Part shown: positions 34,846 through 42,524 of the stretch, one piece after another
Position numbering within the stretch: the first letter of the stretch is position 1
How the letters are laid out: the number at the start of each line of letters is the position of its first letter
Source of the DNA: an uncultured Bacteroidales bacterium
GTDB taxonomy: Bacteria; Bacteroidota; Bacteroidia; Bacteroidales; WCHB1-69
DNA length: 64,000 nt
Assembly (NCBI GenBank): GCA_934699095.1
Contig: CAKUVI010000005.1
Location: forward strand, 1-64,000
Direction of reading: 5' to 3'
Translations under genes and position numbers: made by a program
The notes under the pieces: generated by a model
Told to the model about the DNA's origin: nothing
What the model saw: only the letters and a program-made list of their open reading frames with translations
Database searches by the model: none

Positions 34846-35423
34846 GCTTCGATCAACAGGTTATAGTCATAGTCGCTCAACGCCTGGATCTCGAACACCT
34901 GCCGGTTCAGGTGGGTATCCTGATGCACAGTGTAGCTCTTCACCACAATGCCCAACTCGCCGCCGTCCAGATCGAACAGCTTCAGAAAGTCGCTTACCAC
35001 GTCCAACCGTTCCGGCTCGTCCAGCAGTTTGCGAAGCCGTTCCACGCCGTTGTAGGGATACACATCGTAGGATTCCGTGGAAGTGCCGTCAAAGTCGCCG
35101 TCCTTGCTGCCGCTCACCACGGCAAGCGTGATGGTGAGGTCGAGGTCGCCGTCGGTGATCATCTCCTTCACGGTACCCCGCCCGTTCAGCACAGGCGTGG
35201 ACACGATGTTGCGGCTGCGGCTCACGTTCACCACCGCCTCCTGGAATTTCAGCGTGTCCTTGCTGCCCTTGAGTATGAGCGGCACAATGAAGTCGCGTCC
35301 GAACAGGTCTTCACCCGACACCAGCGGGTAGGGCGTACCCTCCGCATCCGGACTCTTCAGTCCCGAAACCAGGTACTTCACAGCCGTTGCTGCCGACGCT
35401 ATAATCATTGTATCATTGCTCAT
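34842..35423 (-). CDS. DUF6046-like tail protein
   Basis: 193 residues from MSNDTMIIASAATAVKYLVS; an upstream in-frame start would add 13 residues and is less likely. It carries the pattern TLKFQEAVVNVSRSRNIVST, then PVLNGRGTVKEMITDGDLDL and a C-terminal QVFEIQALSDYDYNLLIEA, which I associate with DUF6046 proteins of Bacteroidota phages. It lies between tape measure and hub genes, the position of DNA-circularisation/tail-tip proteins in Mu. It overlaps the hub gene by 4 nt. Confidence 0.75.
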   Translation of the reverse strand: MSNDTMIIASAATAVKYLVSGLKSPDAEGTPYPLVSGEDLFGRDFIVPLILKGSKDTLKFQEAVVNVSRSRNIVSTPVLNGRGTVKEMITDGDLDLTITLAVVSGSKDGDFDGTSTESYDVYPYNGVERLRKLLDEPERLDVVSDFLKLFDLDGGELGIVVKSYTVHQDTHLNRQVFEIQALSDYDYNLLIEA

Positions 35424-35474
35424 ATCTTTTTCTTTTGTACGGGCAAATGACAATTCGCCCAAATCTCTAAGCTC

Positions 35475-37571
35475 TTACACCGCCGTCTCCGCCATGCCCA
35501 GTATCCGGGCCATCATCTCCGTCAGCGTGGATTCCACATTGGAGGCGTTGTCTTTCAATCCTCCGTTGAAATTCATCGTACCCACCATGTTCTCTAACTT
35601 GATGGTGATCTGCTGCGCCTTTCCGGCCACGGTACCCGCGTTTTTGCCGAGGGTGCCGTCAGACAGCTCCTTCTTGGTTTTGCCGTCCTTGCCGCTTTTG
35701 CCGTTCACACCCGCAAGGCCGTCGAGGCCGTCTTTGCCGTCCAGCACCATCGTCTCCTTGCCGGTGTCCACATCGCCCTTGCTTTTGCTCCTCTCCCACG
35801 ACTTGGTGCCTTTGTCTGCACCTTCACCGTAGGCCAGCTTTATGTCCTTCATCTTGTTCTTAGGGAACAGTTTGTTCCACAGTTCCCGGATGGGGGCGAA
35901 CAGCTTGCCCAGCTTGGTGAGGATTTTGTCGAACACATCGCGGATCACATTCCACATCCCGATGAAGGCATTCCTAATGGGATCCACCATCTTGGTCTTT
36001 ATCCATGTGGCCACGCTGCCCAGTTTCTTCGCCATCCAGTCCACCGCCTTGCCGACGGTTTCCGACACCCAGCCCCATACCATGGAGAAAAACTCGCCTA
36101 TGCTGGTGAAAATCCTCACCACGCTGTCGCGAAGTCTCTCAAACAGTCCCCTTATCCACTCGAACACGCGCTTCAGCACTTCCCACACCACCTGCGCAGC
36201 GGTCTTCACATACTGCCAGACATTGCTCACGACGGCCTTCACCGCCTCCCAGGTGCCGAACACCACCCGACGGAAACCCTCGCTCTTGTTCCACAGTAGG
36301 GTCACCAAGCCGATTACGGCGGCCACGGCGGCGGCTATCCACCCGATAATGGGAATACTGGTGATGGCCACACTCACGGCCCTGCAGGCGGCCTTGGCCG
36401 ACAGCGCGAACTTGGCGAACGAGGCCGTGGCCACGTTGGCGAACGTGCGGGAAGCCGCGCCGCCGGTAATCAGCGACAGCAGGTAGGCTCCCATTCCTTT
36501 CACCGCGTTGAACAATCCAACAGTGGCGAACCGACCAACCGCCATGGTGGCGCGCACGGTGTTGCGGACGAAGCCCAACGAGGCCATGCTGCACGTCTCG
36601 ATGTCCCTGCGCATGAACGCCAGGCTGATACGCGCCTCCGTGGCCTTGCGGCCGATTCCGCCCAACACGCCGGCAAAGTCCAATGCCTTCAGGTGCTTGA
36701 AAGTTGTGGCCGAGATGTTGTAAAGTCCTTTGAAAAGAGGCAATACCTGAGATAATGGCACGAACATGTTTCCTATCTCCGCCGCCCAGGCGGTCGCTCC
36801 ATGGCTCCACTCAAAAAGGCTGATCTTGAAATCGTCAATCTGGTCTTTCACCTTGGCAATCTTTCCGGCGGTGGTTTGTGCGGCGGTTTCCGCTCCCTGG
36901 TAGAAGCGTCCGCCCTCCTCGGTGGCCCATTCAAAAGCCTGTGCCACCATCTCCGCGCTGATCGCACCCTTGCCCATCTCCTCCTTCAGCTCGGCAATGC
37001 TTTTGCCTGTCTTCTGGCTGATTACCTCCAATGGGTTGAATCCAGCGTTGATCATCTGCAAAAGATCCTGACCCATCAGCTTGCCGGTGCTGCTCATCTG
37101 CGAGAACGCCAATGCCAACGACTGCATCTTCTGTTTGTCGCCCAAGGCGATGTCGCCGATGTTTTTCAGCTTGCCGAAAGCATATTCAGCGTCTAACCCG
37201 AAGGCCATCATCGTCTTCTGCGCCTCAATCAAGCCGCTGCGGTCATACACTGTCGCCTTGCCGTATTCCCTGATTTTGCCGATCAGGTTGTCGGTGGCCT
37301 CCGCGTCACCGTTCAGCAGCGTGCGCATATTGGCCTGCTGCTGCTCGAAGTCCAGCGAAGAACCAACTAACGACTGGAACGCTTGGGAGACCTTGCCGAT
37401 GGCATTTGTGATTACATCGAAATTGAGGGCGTTTTTGCCGAGTTTGTCAAATACATCAGTAGCTTCTTTTACGCTTCCCAACACTTGCTCAACGGCATTA
37501 TCAAGCTGAAGCATGCCTTTGTAGGCAGTACCTCCAAGATTGATTGTGAAAGTTACGCTTTGGTTGCTCAT
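35475..37571 (-). CDS. Tail tape measure protein
   Basis: 698 residues. The N-terminal tape-measure core (SSLDFEQQQANMRTLLNGDA, GKATVYDRSGLIEAQKTMMA FGLD, LMGQDLLQMINAGFNPLEVI) matches the TIGR02675-type domain. Hydrophobic helices follow (IPIIGWIAAAVAAVIGLVTL), then a Trp-rich amphipathic region (about 430-600) and a lysine/glycine-rich tail. Length would set the tail length. It directly follows the frameshifted tail chaperone genes, the standard order. The antisense membrane-protein gene at 37618 begins just upstream of its start. Confidence 0.92.
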   Translation of the reverse strand: MSNQSVTFTINLGGTAYKGMLQLDNAVEQVLGSVKEATDVFDKLGKNALNFDVITNAIGKVSQAFQSLVGSSLDFEQQQANMRTLLNGDAEATDNLIGKIREYGKATVYDRSGLIEAQKTMMAFGLDAEYAFGKLKNIGDIALGDKQKMQSLALAFSQMSSTGKLMGQDLLQMINAGFNPLEVISQKTGKSIAELKEEMGKGAISAEMVAQAFEWATEEGGRFYQGAETAAQTTAGKIAKVKDQIDDFKISLFEWSHGATAWAAEIGNMFVPLSQVLPLFKGLYNISATTFKHLKALDFAGVLGGIGRKATEARISLAFMRRDIETCSMASLGFVRNTVRATMAVGRFATVGLFNAVKGMGAYLLSLITGGAASRTFANVATASFAKFALSAKAACRAVSVAITSIPIIGWIAAAVAAVIGLVTLLWNKSEGFRRVVFGTWEAVKAVVSNVWQYVKTAAQVVWEVLKRVFEWIRGLFERLRDSVVRIFTSIGEFFSMVWGWVSETVGKAVDWMAKKLGSVATWIKTKMVDPIRNAFIGMWNVIRDVFDKILTKLGKLFAPIRELWNKLFPKNKMKDIKLAYGEGADKGTKSWERSKSKGDVDTGKETMVLDGKDGLDGLAGVNGKSGKDGKTKKELSDGTLGKNAGTVAGKAQQITIKLENMVGTMNFNGGLKDNASNVESTLTEMMARILGMAETAV

Positions 37572-37588
37572 CGTATTTGTTTTTTATT

Positions 37589-37596
37589 TATTTTTG
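37589..37596 (+). promoter_or_regulatory. -7 box of the antisense membrane-protein gene
   Basis: TATTTTTG on the plus strand, about 22 nt before the ATG at 37618, in the gap between tape measure and chaperone genes; TTG lies 22 nt upstream as a weak -33. Confidence 0.6.
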
Positions 37597-37617
37597 CCGC
37601 AGAAAATTTCTTCAAAA

Positions 37618-37848
37618 ATGTTGAATTTCTTGGGTCATATTCTCGCTTGGTTGATTGTCGGAGGAATAATCCTCGGGGCTCTTTATTGGGTTGGTGTTTT
37701 TATTGTTTGTATTTACCATGACATCAAAGGAACTCCATCCACAGGAAACGGGGCTGCTGATGTTATTGACCGATACCTTGGTAATGGCAAGTCTTACAAT
37801 GTGCACATTGACATCACCACTGAAAAGAACGAGGATGATAAAGAGTAA
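37618..37848 (+). CDS. Small membrane protein, antisense cargo gene (moron)
   Basis: 76 residues from MLNFLGHILAWLIVGGIILG. One or two membrane segments (about residues 6-34) are followed by a short polar tail (GNGAADVIDRYLGNGKSYNV...TTEKNEDDKE). The gene is on the plus strand inside the minus-strand tail operon, behind a host-type -7 box, and ends 28 nt before the convergent chaperone extension. A longer reading from 37540 would include the promoter and the tape-measure start, so it is rejected. Membrane topology and position suggest a lysogen-expressed superinfection-exclusion or host-interaction protein; no family recognised. Confidence 0.7.
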   Translation: MLNFLGHILAWLIVGGIILGALYWVGVFIVCIYHDIKGTPSTGNGAADVIDRYLGNGKSYNVHIDITTEKNEDDKE

Positions 37849-37875
37849 AAATACCTCTTCGCTTCTTTCCCATTT

Positions 37876-38351
37876 CTAACCTTTCCCTTTCTTCCCTCCG
37901 AAGATGGCGGCCAGCATCTCCGCCTGGTTGCGCAGCCGGAACTGTTCCAGCCATATCGCCTGGCAGTAGGCTTCGGCGTATTCCTTTGCGGACATTCCGG
38001 AAGGGTCTGTTCCGAGGTTAGAGCGTATCAGGGCACTCATCCGCATCAGCTCGGATTCCTTATCGTCACCCTCGCCGATGGTGAATGCCTCGATCAGTTT
38101 TTTAGCTCGGCGGTCACCCCTTTGCTGAGCTCGCCCATCTGGGCCACAGCCGCCATCATCATATAGGCGTCGTTCTGGATCTCCATGTCGCCGCTCACCC
38201 AGCAGCTTTTAAGCATCTCCTGCGCGGCCAGCACTTCGTCGGCCTTGCTCAGCTTGTTCACGCGGCTCAGCGTGGCCACGTCCGGGCGGCGCACCTTGCA
38301 GCTGTATTCCTGGTCCCCGTCTTTCACGGTGATTTCAATCTCTTTGTTCAT
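37876..38351 (-). CDS. Tail assembly chaperone, -1 frameshift product (G-T type)
   Basis: A coding-quality second frame runs from 38097 down to TAG at 37876 (KLIEAFTIGEGDDKESELMR, MSALIRSNLGTDPSGMSAKE, YAEAYCQAIWLEQFRLRNQA). It lacks its own start and continues the short chaperone gene after a -1 shift at the canonical slippery heptamer A AAA AAC (38103-38097), read in zero frame as CTA AAA AAC just before TGA. The fused protein would be about 158 residues. This is the conserved gpG-gpGT arrangement of long-tailed phages. It lies directly before the tape measure gene. Confidence 0.82.
38094..38351 (-). CDS. Tail assembly chaperone, short form
   Basis: 85 residues: MNKEIEITVKDGDQEYSCKV RRPDVATLSRVNKLSKADEV ... 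ending GVTAELKN before TGA. Size, location between tail tube and tape measure, and the slippery sequence at its end identify the short (gpG-type) chaperone that coats the tape measure during tail assembly. Most ribosomes would stop here; a fraction shift to give the long form. Confidence 0.82.
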   Translation of the reverse strand: MNKEIEITVKDGDQEYSCKVRRPDVATLSRVNKLSKADEVLAAQEMLKSCWVSGDMEIQNDAYMMMAAVAQMGELSKGVTAELKN

Positions 38352-38374
38352 TGTTTTTTGTTTTGGGAATGAAT

Positions 38375-38395
38375 GGGGCGGCGCAAAACCGCCCC
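38375..38395. promoter_or_regulatory. GC-rich hairpin between tail tube and chaperone genes
   Basis: GGGGCGG/CCGCCCC form a 7-bp stem with a 7-nt loop. No T run follows on the minus strand. It may dampen read-through from the strongly expressed tube gene into the chaperone genes. Confidence 0.55.
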
Positions 38396-38405
38396 GTGAA
38401 TAAGT

Positions 38406-38834
38406 TTACTTGCCCCACTCAATGTGGCTGATGGCCAAATCGATGTCGCTGGCCTTGCTGGTGTCGCCCTCCGTCCAGGAGCGTTTGTTGCTCTTGAACT
38501 GGCAGTTCCTCAGTCTGTCGGTCACCACCACGCCGCCATCGTCCGGGATGTAGGACACCACGATGGTGAAGGGTGCAAGATCCTGCAGACGGCCGTTGGG
38601 GGCTTTCTTCACCAAGGCGTTGATCTCCGTCGAGAGCAGGGTGATCTTGCCCGTGCAGGTGATGCGGCCTTTGCTGCGGGCCACGGGATAACGCCCCGCG
38701 CCGTAGATGTCGGCCACCTCCTGATCGTCGTTGTACTCAATGCCGGTGATGCCCGTCACAGGGATTCCTGCGATGAGAACCGAGATGTCGGCCCAGCCGT
38801 ACTCCACTCCGTTAATCAAAGGTATTCCGTTCAT
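38406..38834 (-). CDS. Tail tube protein
   Basis: 142 residues from MNGIPLINGVEYGWADISVL; the frame stays open upstream through the repeat tract, but that would start at a TTG within repeats. The beta-rich protein has IPVTGITGIEYNDDQEVADI, YGAGRYPVARSKGRITCTGK ITL and a C-terminal WTEGDTSKASDIDLAISHIE, typical of contractile-phage tube proteins. It lies between the DUF2586 sheath and the chaperones, the conserved tube slot. Confidence 0.8.
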   Translation of the reverse strand: MNGIPLINGVEYGWADISVLIAGIPVTGITGIEYNDDQEVADIYGAGRYPVARSKGRITCTGKITLLSTEINALVKKAPNGRLQDLAPFTIVVSYIPDDGGVVVTDRLRNCQFKSNKRSWTEGDTSKASDIDLAISHIEWGK

Positions 38835-38870
38835 AACTTTCAATTTTTCAATTCTCAATTTTCAATTACA
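38835..38870 (-). repeat. Heptamer tract between sheath and tube genes
   Basis: The coding strand shows successive GAAAATT/GAGAATT/GAAAAATT units bridging the sheath stop codon and the tube ATG. Confidence 0.7.
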
Positions 38871-40116
38871 GGGAAGTCGTGTAGCCGATCTTCACCGTCA
38901 CTTTGCGCATCACGCCCACGGGAACCTTCTTGATCACAATCTCTAAGGCGGAGGTGGCCAGCACGTTCTGCGCCGGGTCGATCTCCACCTTGTAGCCGCT
39001 GATCTCGCCGGCCTTTTCCATCTCCTCCAGGGCTTCCCCGGCGGTGGTCTCCAGGAACGACACCATGCCGCTCTCCAGCTGGCCGCTGCTCGGATCCACA
39101 CGGAGGGGGGAGTTCAGCCACGGCAGCAGCTTGCCGCGGATGCCCCGGCAGGCCTTGTCAATGGTGCGCACGTTCTCAATGTAGGCATAGTCCGAAGAAT
39201 CGACATCCAGCGTGTGGCTGTCGTTGAAGTAGTTGTCCGCGTCGCCCGCGTGGATCACCGGGAAGATGCAGCGGTTGCCGTTCAGCACCTCCAGGTCAGA
39301 GGTGGCGATGTTGCGGATCAGGTTGCCGTTGAACAGGGCGGGGGCTTTCAGTCCCAACGGGAAGTTGCCCACCCAGGCGATGCTCTCGTGCACGTGCGCC
39401 TTGCTGACGGCGCCGATGCACGCGCCGATGCAACCGTGGAAGGCGAAGTCGCCTAAAGCCGCCTGCAGCGCCGTGTTCGCGTCGCAGCCGACCAACAGCG
39501 ACACGTTGCACCGGCCATCTGCGGCAAGGGCTGCCGTGCCGGTCTTGAGGGCGGCCAGTTCCATATTCTTGCCGCTGTAGGTCAGCACCACGCTCAGCGG
39601 GCGGTGCGCCTCCTCCAAGGCGGTGCACGCAGCCTGCGCTTCGGCAACGGGCAGCATCGTGCTGTTGAACACGCCGACCTGACGGATGTTGCCGCCGGCA
39701 AAGGTCTGCAAAGTAACAATGTCGGCTGCAGCTGCAGCAGTGCTGCCGTTTTTCACCATCACAAACAGCACGCCCTCCGGGTTCATGCGGAAGAATTCCG
39801 TGATGTGGTAGTGCAGCGCGTTCACGGCCTTCTGCTTGGCCGTCAGTTCGCCCTCTTCGGGCTCAGGAGTGAACATGATGCCGAGGCCATCCAGTTCCTC
39901 TGGATAGGTGAAGCGGCGCAAGTAGGTGTTGTCGTCCACGGCGTCAAAGCCCGCCACATCGGCAGGCGCGGTAGTCTCGTTCTGCGTGGTTGCAGCCATC
40001 GACAGGCCGAGACCACCGAAAATGAGACCGCTGATAACATCATCCGAACCAGAGGTACGGCCCATTCCGCCGTTGCCTTTCACAAAAGCTATATCATTCA
40101 ATGCTTTTTTTGCCAT
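38866..40116 (-). CDS. Tail sheath protein, DUF2586 family
   Basis: 416 residues from MAKKALNDIAFVKGNGGMGR; a GTG 6 nt upstream is less likely. Family features of Bacteroidota Mu-like sheath proteins include DVISGLIFGGLGLSMAATTQ, TYPEELDGLGIMFTPEPEEG, YAYIENVRTIDKACRGIRGK and a C-terminal strand pair (MRKVTVKIGYTTSL). The sheath indicates a contractile (myovirus) tail. It starts 2 nt after the stop of the 52-residue gene at 40119 and is followed by the tube gene through a heptamer tract. Confidence 0.85.
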   Translation of the reverse strand: MAKKALNDIAFVKGNGGMGRTSGSDDVISGLIFGGLGLSMAATTQNETTAPADVAGFDAVDDNTYLRRFTYPEELDGLGIMFTPEPEEGELTAKQKAVNALHYHITEFFRMNPEGVLFVMVKNGSTAAAAADIVTLQTFAGGNIRQVGVFNSTMLPVAEAQAACTALEEAHRPLSVVLTYSGKNMELAALKTGTAALAADGRCNVSLLVGCDANTALQAALGDFAFHGCIGACIGAVSKAHVHESIAWVGNFPLGLKAPALFNGNLIRNIATSDLEVLNGNRCIFPVIHAGDADNYFNDSHTLDVDSSDYAYIENVRTIDKACRGIRGKLLPWLNSPLRVDPSSGQLESGMVSFLETTAGEALEEMEKAGEISGYKVEIDPAQNVLATSALEIVIKKVPVGVMRKVTVKIGYTTSL

Positions 40117-40118
40117 AG

Positions 40119-40277
40119 TCACTGTTTTTTAAGTTGTTTTTCGTGTTGTCCGGCCAAGTAGGCATCCGCGCTGCGGAACCCGTCCGAGCACTCCCACGCG
40201 CCGTTTCTCAATACCGGGAACTGCGGCGCGCCCTGCACCGCCGCCTCCGGTTTCTTGTTCTTATTGTCGGTACTCAT
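40119..40277 (-). CDS. Small protein between lysis genes and sheath
   Basis: 52 residues: MSTDNKNKKPEAAVQGAPQF then PVLRNGAWECSDGFRSADAY and a lysine-rich end. It is preceded by a heptamer tract and ends 2 nt before the sheath ATG, so translational coupling is likely. Codon usage fits its neighbours. No family recognised; by position it could match the small unassigned genes ahead of the sheath in Mu-like phages. Confidence 0.65.
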   Translation of the reverse strand: MSTDNKNKKPEAAVQGAPQFPVLRNGAWECSDGFRSADAYLAGQHEKQLKKQ

Positions 40278-40320
40278 AATCTAAGTTCTAAACTCTAAGT
40301 TCTAAGTTCTTAATTCTTGA
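40278..40320 (-). repeat. Heptamer tract ahead of the 52-residue gene
   Basis: On the coding strand, units of GAACTTA/GAGTTTA/GAATTAA repeat with a 7-nt period from the spanin stop codon to the ATG at 40277. It is the clearest of these tracts. Confidence 0.8.
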
Positions 40321-40612
40321 TTCGCATGTTCACGCTATCGACTTCGAGGATGTACCGCCGTTCCTGCGGCATGGCGATGTTGCCCTTGTTGTAGCGGCCG
40401 TAGATCTTGTTCACGCTCCTGTCGGTCACATACAGCTTCACGTCTAACAGCGGCCGGTCGCGGCTCAGAAGGCTGTCGATCACCGCCGACTGCTCTTTCA
40501 CCTGCTTCTCAAGTGACCGCCGGTGGTTTCCCTCCAGCACGCCTGCCGTGGTGCCCACCGCCGTCGCGGCTAATAGCGCACCCCATACAATCCATTTCCA
40601 CAATTTAACCAT
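40310..40612 (-). CDS. Rz-like inner-membrane spanin candidate
   Basis: 100 residues. An N-terminal membrane segment (VWGALLAATAVGTTAGVLEG) is followed by a helical, coiled-coil-like part (NHRRSLEKQVKEQSAVIDSL) and a soluble tail. This signal-anchor plus coiled-coil layout is typical of i-spanins, which fuse inner and outer membranes at lysis. It is the third gene of a lysozyme - membrane/coiled-coil - spanin set. No partner o-spanin lipoprotein was recognised. Confidence 0.6.
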   Translation of the reverse strand: MVKLWKWIVWGALLAATAVGTTAGVLEGNHRRSLEKQVKEQSAVIDSLLSRDRPLLDVKLYVTDRSVNKIYGRYNKGNIAMPQERRYILEVDSVNMRIKN

Positions 40613-40626
40613 GGTTTAATCAGGGT

Positions 40627-40977
40627 TTAATACTCTATTCCGGCGGCGTCCATCAGTTTCTCGTAGCGGGCGATGGTTTTCTCCAAGCGGTTCACGCTCT
40701 TCGCCTTCATCTCCATCGAGGACATCTGCTCCTGCAGCTGCTCGATGTGCGTGTTCTGCTGCTTCACCTGTTCCGACAGCGACTCGATCTTGGCAGCATC
40801 GGAGGCTCTTTGCTCCAACAGGCGGTCGATCTGCTCCTGCAGCGAATCCACGATCTTCTTCCAGGTCTCCACAGCCGCATCGATGGTGTCGATGTTCTGG
40901 CGCTTCCGGCCGAAGAACCAGCCGAAGAACGTCCCCACGAACGTGCCGCCCAACGAAGTGGCAATCATCTCCCACAT
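40627..40977 (-). CDS. Membrane-anchored coiled-coil protein, lysis module
   Basis: 116 residues. One hydrophobic segment near the N-terminus (ATSLGGTFVGTFFGWFFG) is followed by a long coiled coil (about residues 35-105; VDSLQEQIDRLLEQRASDAA, EQVKQQNTHIEQLQEQMSSM). It lies between the lysozyme and the spanin-like gene. A holin-related or spanin-related role is likely by position, though one membrane helix plus a coiled coil does not decide which. Confidence 0.6.
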   Translation of the reverse strand: MWEMIATSLGGTFVGTFFGWFFGRKRQNIDTIDAAVETWKKIVDSLQEQIDRLLEQRASDAAKIESLSEQVKQQNTHIEQLQEQMSSMEMKAKSVNRLEKTIARYEKLMDAAGIEY

Positions 40978-41012
40978 AATTCCTGATTACTAATTTCTAA
41001 TTCCTAATTCTG
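40978..41012 (-). repeat. Heptamer tract after the lysozyme gene
   Basis: GAATTAG/GAAATTAG-type units with a 7-nt period on the coding strand join the lysozyme stop codon and the next ATG at 40977. The unit is shared with the tract at 52045-52078. Confidence 0.75.
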
Positions 41013-41410
41013 TTCTGCAGCTTGAACCCCGCCTCCACGTCGGCCATGTTGGCCGGGATGCCGTTCTCGCAGTGGCTCATGGCAGCGACTATCTTGCGGT
41101 AGTCGCTGCCGGAGTCCGCCGTTAGCGCCTTGTTGCGCCCCACGCCACTGCGTTGCACCACGTGGGCGATGTAGCCCTCGGTGTTGTTCTCTGTGGGAGG
41201 CGCCCACGCGCGGATGATCTTCTCCACCGTGTTGCGGCCGCAGGCCAGATAGGTGGCCAGTGTCACAAACGCGGCGCGGTAGCCGTAAGCCATGCTGCTG
41301 AACTGCTTGAACGCCCCGTCACGGCCCGGGACCACTTCGCCCTGGAAGCGGTCACGGCTGTGCCGGATGTTCAGCGGGTTGTTGTTGCGTATTCCTCTTG
41401 GTGTAGGCAT
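40997..41410 (-). CDS. Phage lysozyme / structural protein P5-like muramidase
   Basis: 137 residues. The N-terminal RGIRNNNPLNIRHSRDRFQG and later AYGYRAAFVTLATYLACGRN, WAPPTENNTEGYIAHVVQRS are hallmarks of the small 'P5-like' transglycosylase/lysozyme family found in phages of Bacteroidota. It would cut peptidoglycan at lysis or act in the virion. It is followed by two membrane-protein genes, forming a lysis module between capsid and sheath genes. Confidence 0.83.
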   Translation of the reverse strand: MPTPRGIRNNNPLNIRHSRDRFQGEVVPGRDGAFKQFSSMAYGYRAAFVTLATYLACGRNTVEKIIRAWAPPTENNTEGYIAHVVQRSGVGRNKALTADSGSDYRKIVAAMSHCENGIPANMADVEAGFKLQNRIRN

Positions 41411-41428
41411 GATAGTGTCGCTTTAGGG

Positions 41429-42496
41429 TTATGCCTGGGCGGGTGCGTCGCTCACAATCGCGCCGATGCACTCGTCCTTCATGGGCAGGCAGATGCTGTA
41501 GGTTCTGAAGTTCACTAAGTTTTGTTGGTTCTGCGGATCGTTCTTGGCCTCGCTCATATAGGTCTTGGTGGTGCCGTTGGCCCGCATCATGCGCGGTGCG
41601 TAGAACGCCACACTGGCCTGCTGTTTGCCATTAGTGCTTGCACCGTAGTCCACTTTCTTCTTGGTGTTTGCCGTGTAGAACGGGCAGTCCGTGAACTCAT
41701 AGACTTCGAAGCCGTACAGATTCGAGATTTTTCCGCTGGTGTAGTTGTAGTATTGTTCGGCAAACTTCTGATCCTGCTCCAACAGGTCGTTCACATGGTC
41801 ATTGCACAGCACCAGGATGCGCCCGCTCACCGGCACCTTCATGGCATCGAATTTCTTCTTCATCGCGATGATGTCCTTGCGGGTGATGGTCTTGCGGGTG
41901 TTCTCGCTGTCGTTCACGCCGGTGGTCAGAATCACAGGGGTCTTTGCACTGTCTTGTCCCGGGGCGATGGCGTGGATGGCCTTCTTGTACTTGGTCTCGT
42001 CCAAGGCCTCGCGGTGACGCTCGATCACGGAGGCGATCTTGTCATAGCTCAGCGCGTATAGCTCGTCGTCGGTGATGACCGTCGGGCGTGTCTGGTATTT
42101 GTCCAAGGAGACGGCCTTGTCGGCATCTTCCAGCTTTTCAATCTCCAACGGATAGGTGGTGTTGTTGACCAGCACGGTGGGATCAACCCCGATATGCACC
42201 AGATGGATAACATCGTTTTCGGCATACTGGTCGAAGCTCTTGATCTGGCTGTACCAGCCTAACTTTTCGGCGGCGGTGCGCATGGCCTTCACCATGTAGC
42301 CCGTCCACACTTCGGTATATAATCCCTCGCCCAAGGCTCCGGCGGGGATCTGGCTGCCGGCGATGGCGGCCACACCGTTCATCACGGCGGCGCCGACCAG
42401 GGGCGACACATCCACCGTGGATGCCAACACGCTGCCCATGACGCTGTTGAACACCACAGCCGCGAGCAGCCCGATAATCATGAAAATCCTTTTCAT
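41429..42496 (-). CDS. Major capsid protein with unusual hydrophobic N-terminus
   Basis: 355 residues, directly downstream of the protease/scaffold gene, as in Mu (gene I then T). The body resembles phage capsids: EVWTGYMVKAMRTAAEKLGW, VLVNNTTYPLEIEKLEDADK, RILVLCNDHVNDLLEQDQKF and a C-terminal NLVNFRTYSICLPMKDECIG. The first ~25 residues (MKRIFMIIGLLAAVVFNSVM) look like a signal peptide or membrane anchor, which is odd for a capsid protein. The protease may remove them, or the true start may be later (VDVSPLVGAA). No other ATG gives a better start with the same context. Confidence 0.82.
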   Translation of the reverse strand: MKRIFMIIGLLAAVVFNSVMGSVLASTVDVSPLVGAAVMNGVAAIAGSQIPAGALGEGLYTEVWTGYMVKAMRTAAEKLGWYSQIKSFDQYAENDVIHLVHIGVDPTVLVNNTTYPLEIEKLEDADKAVSLDKYQTRPTVITDDELYALSYDKIASVIERHREALDETKYKKAIHAIAPGQDSAKTPVILTTGVNDSENTRKTITRKDIIAMKKKFDAMKVPVSGRILVLCNDHVNDLLEQDQKFAEQYYNYTSGKISNLYGFEVYEFTDCPFYTANTKKKVDYGASTNGKQQASVAFYAPRMMRANGTTKTYMSEAKNDPQNQQNLVNFRTYSICLPMKDECIGAIVSDAPAQA

Positions 42497-42524
42497 TGTC
42501 GTTTCAAATTTGGTTAATAATAGG

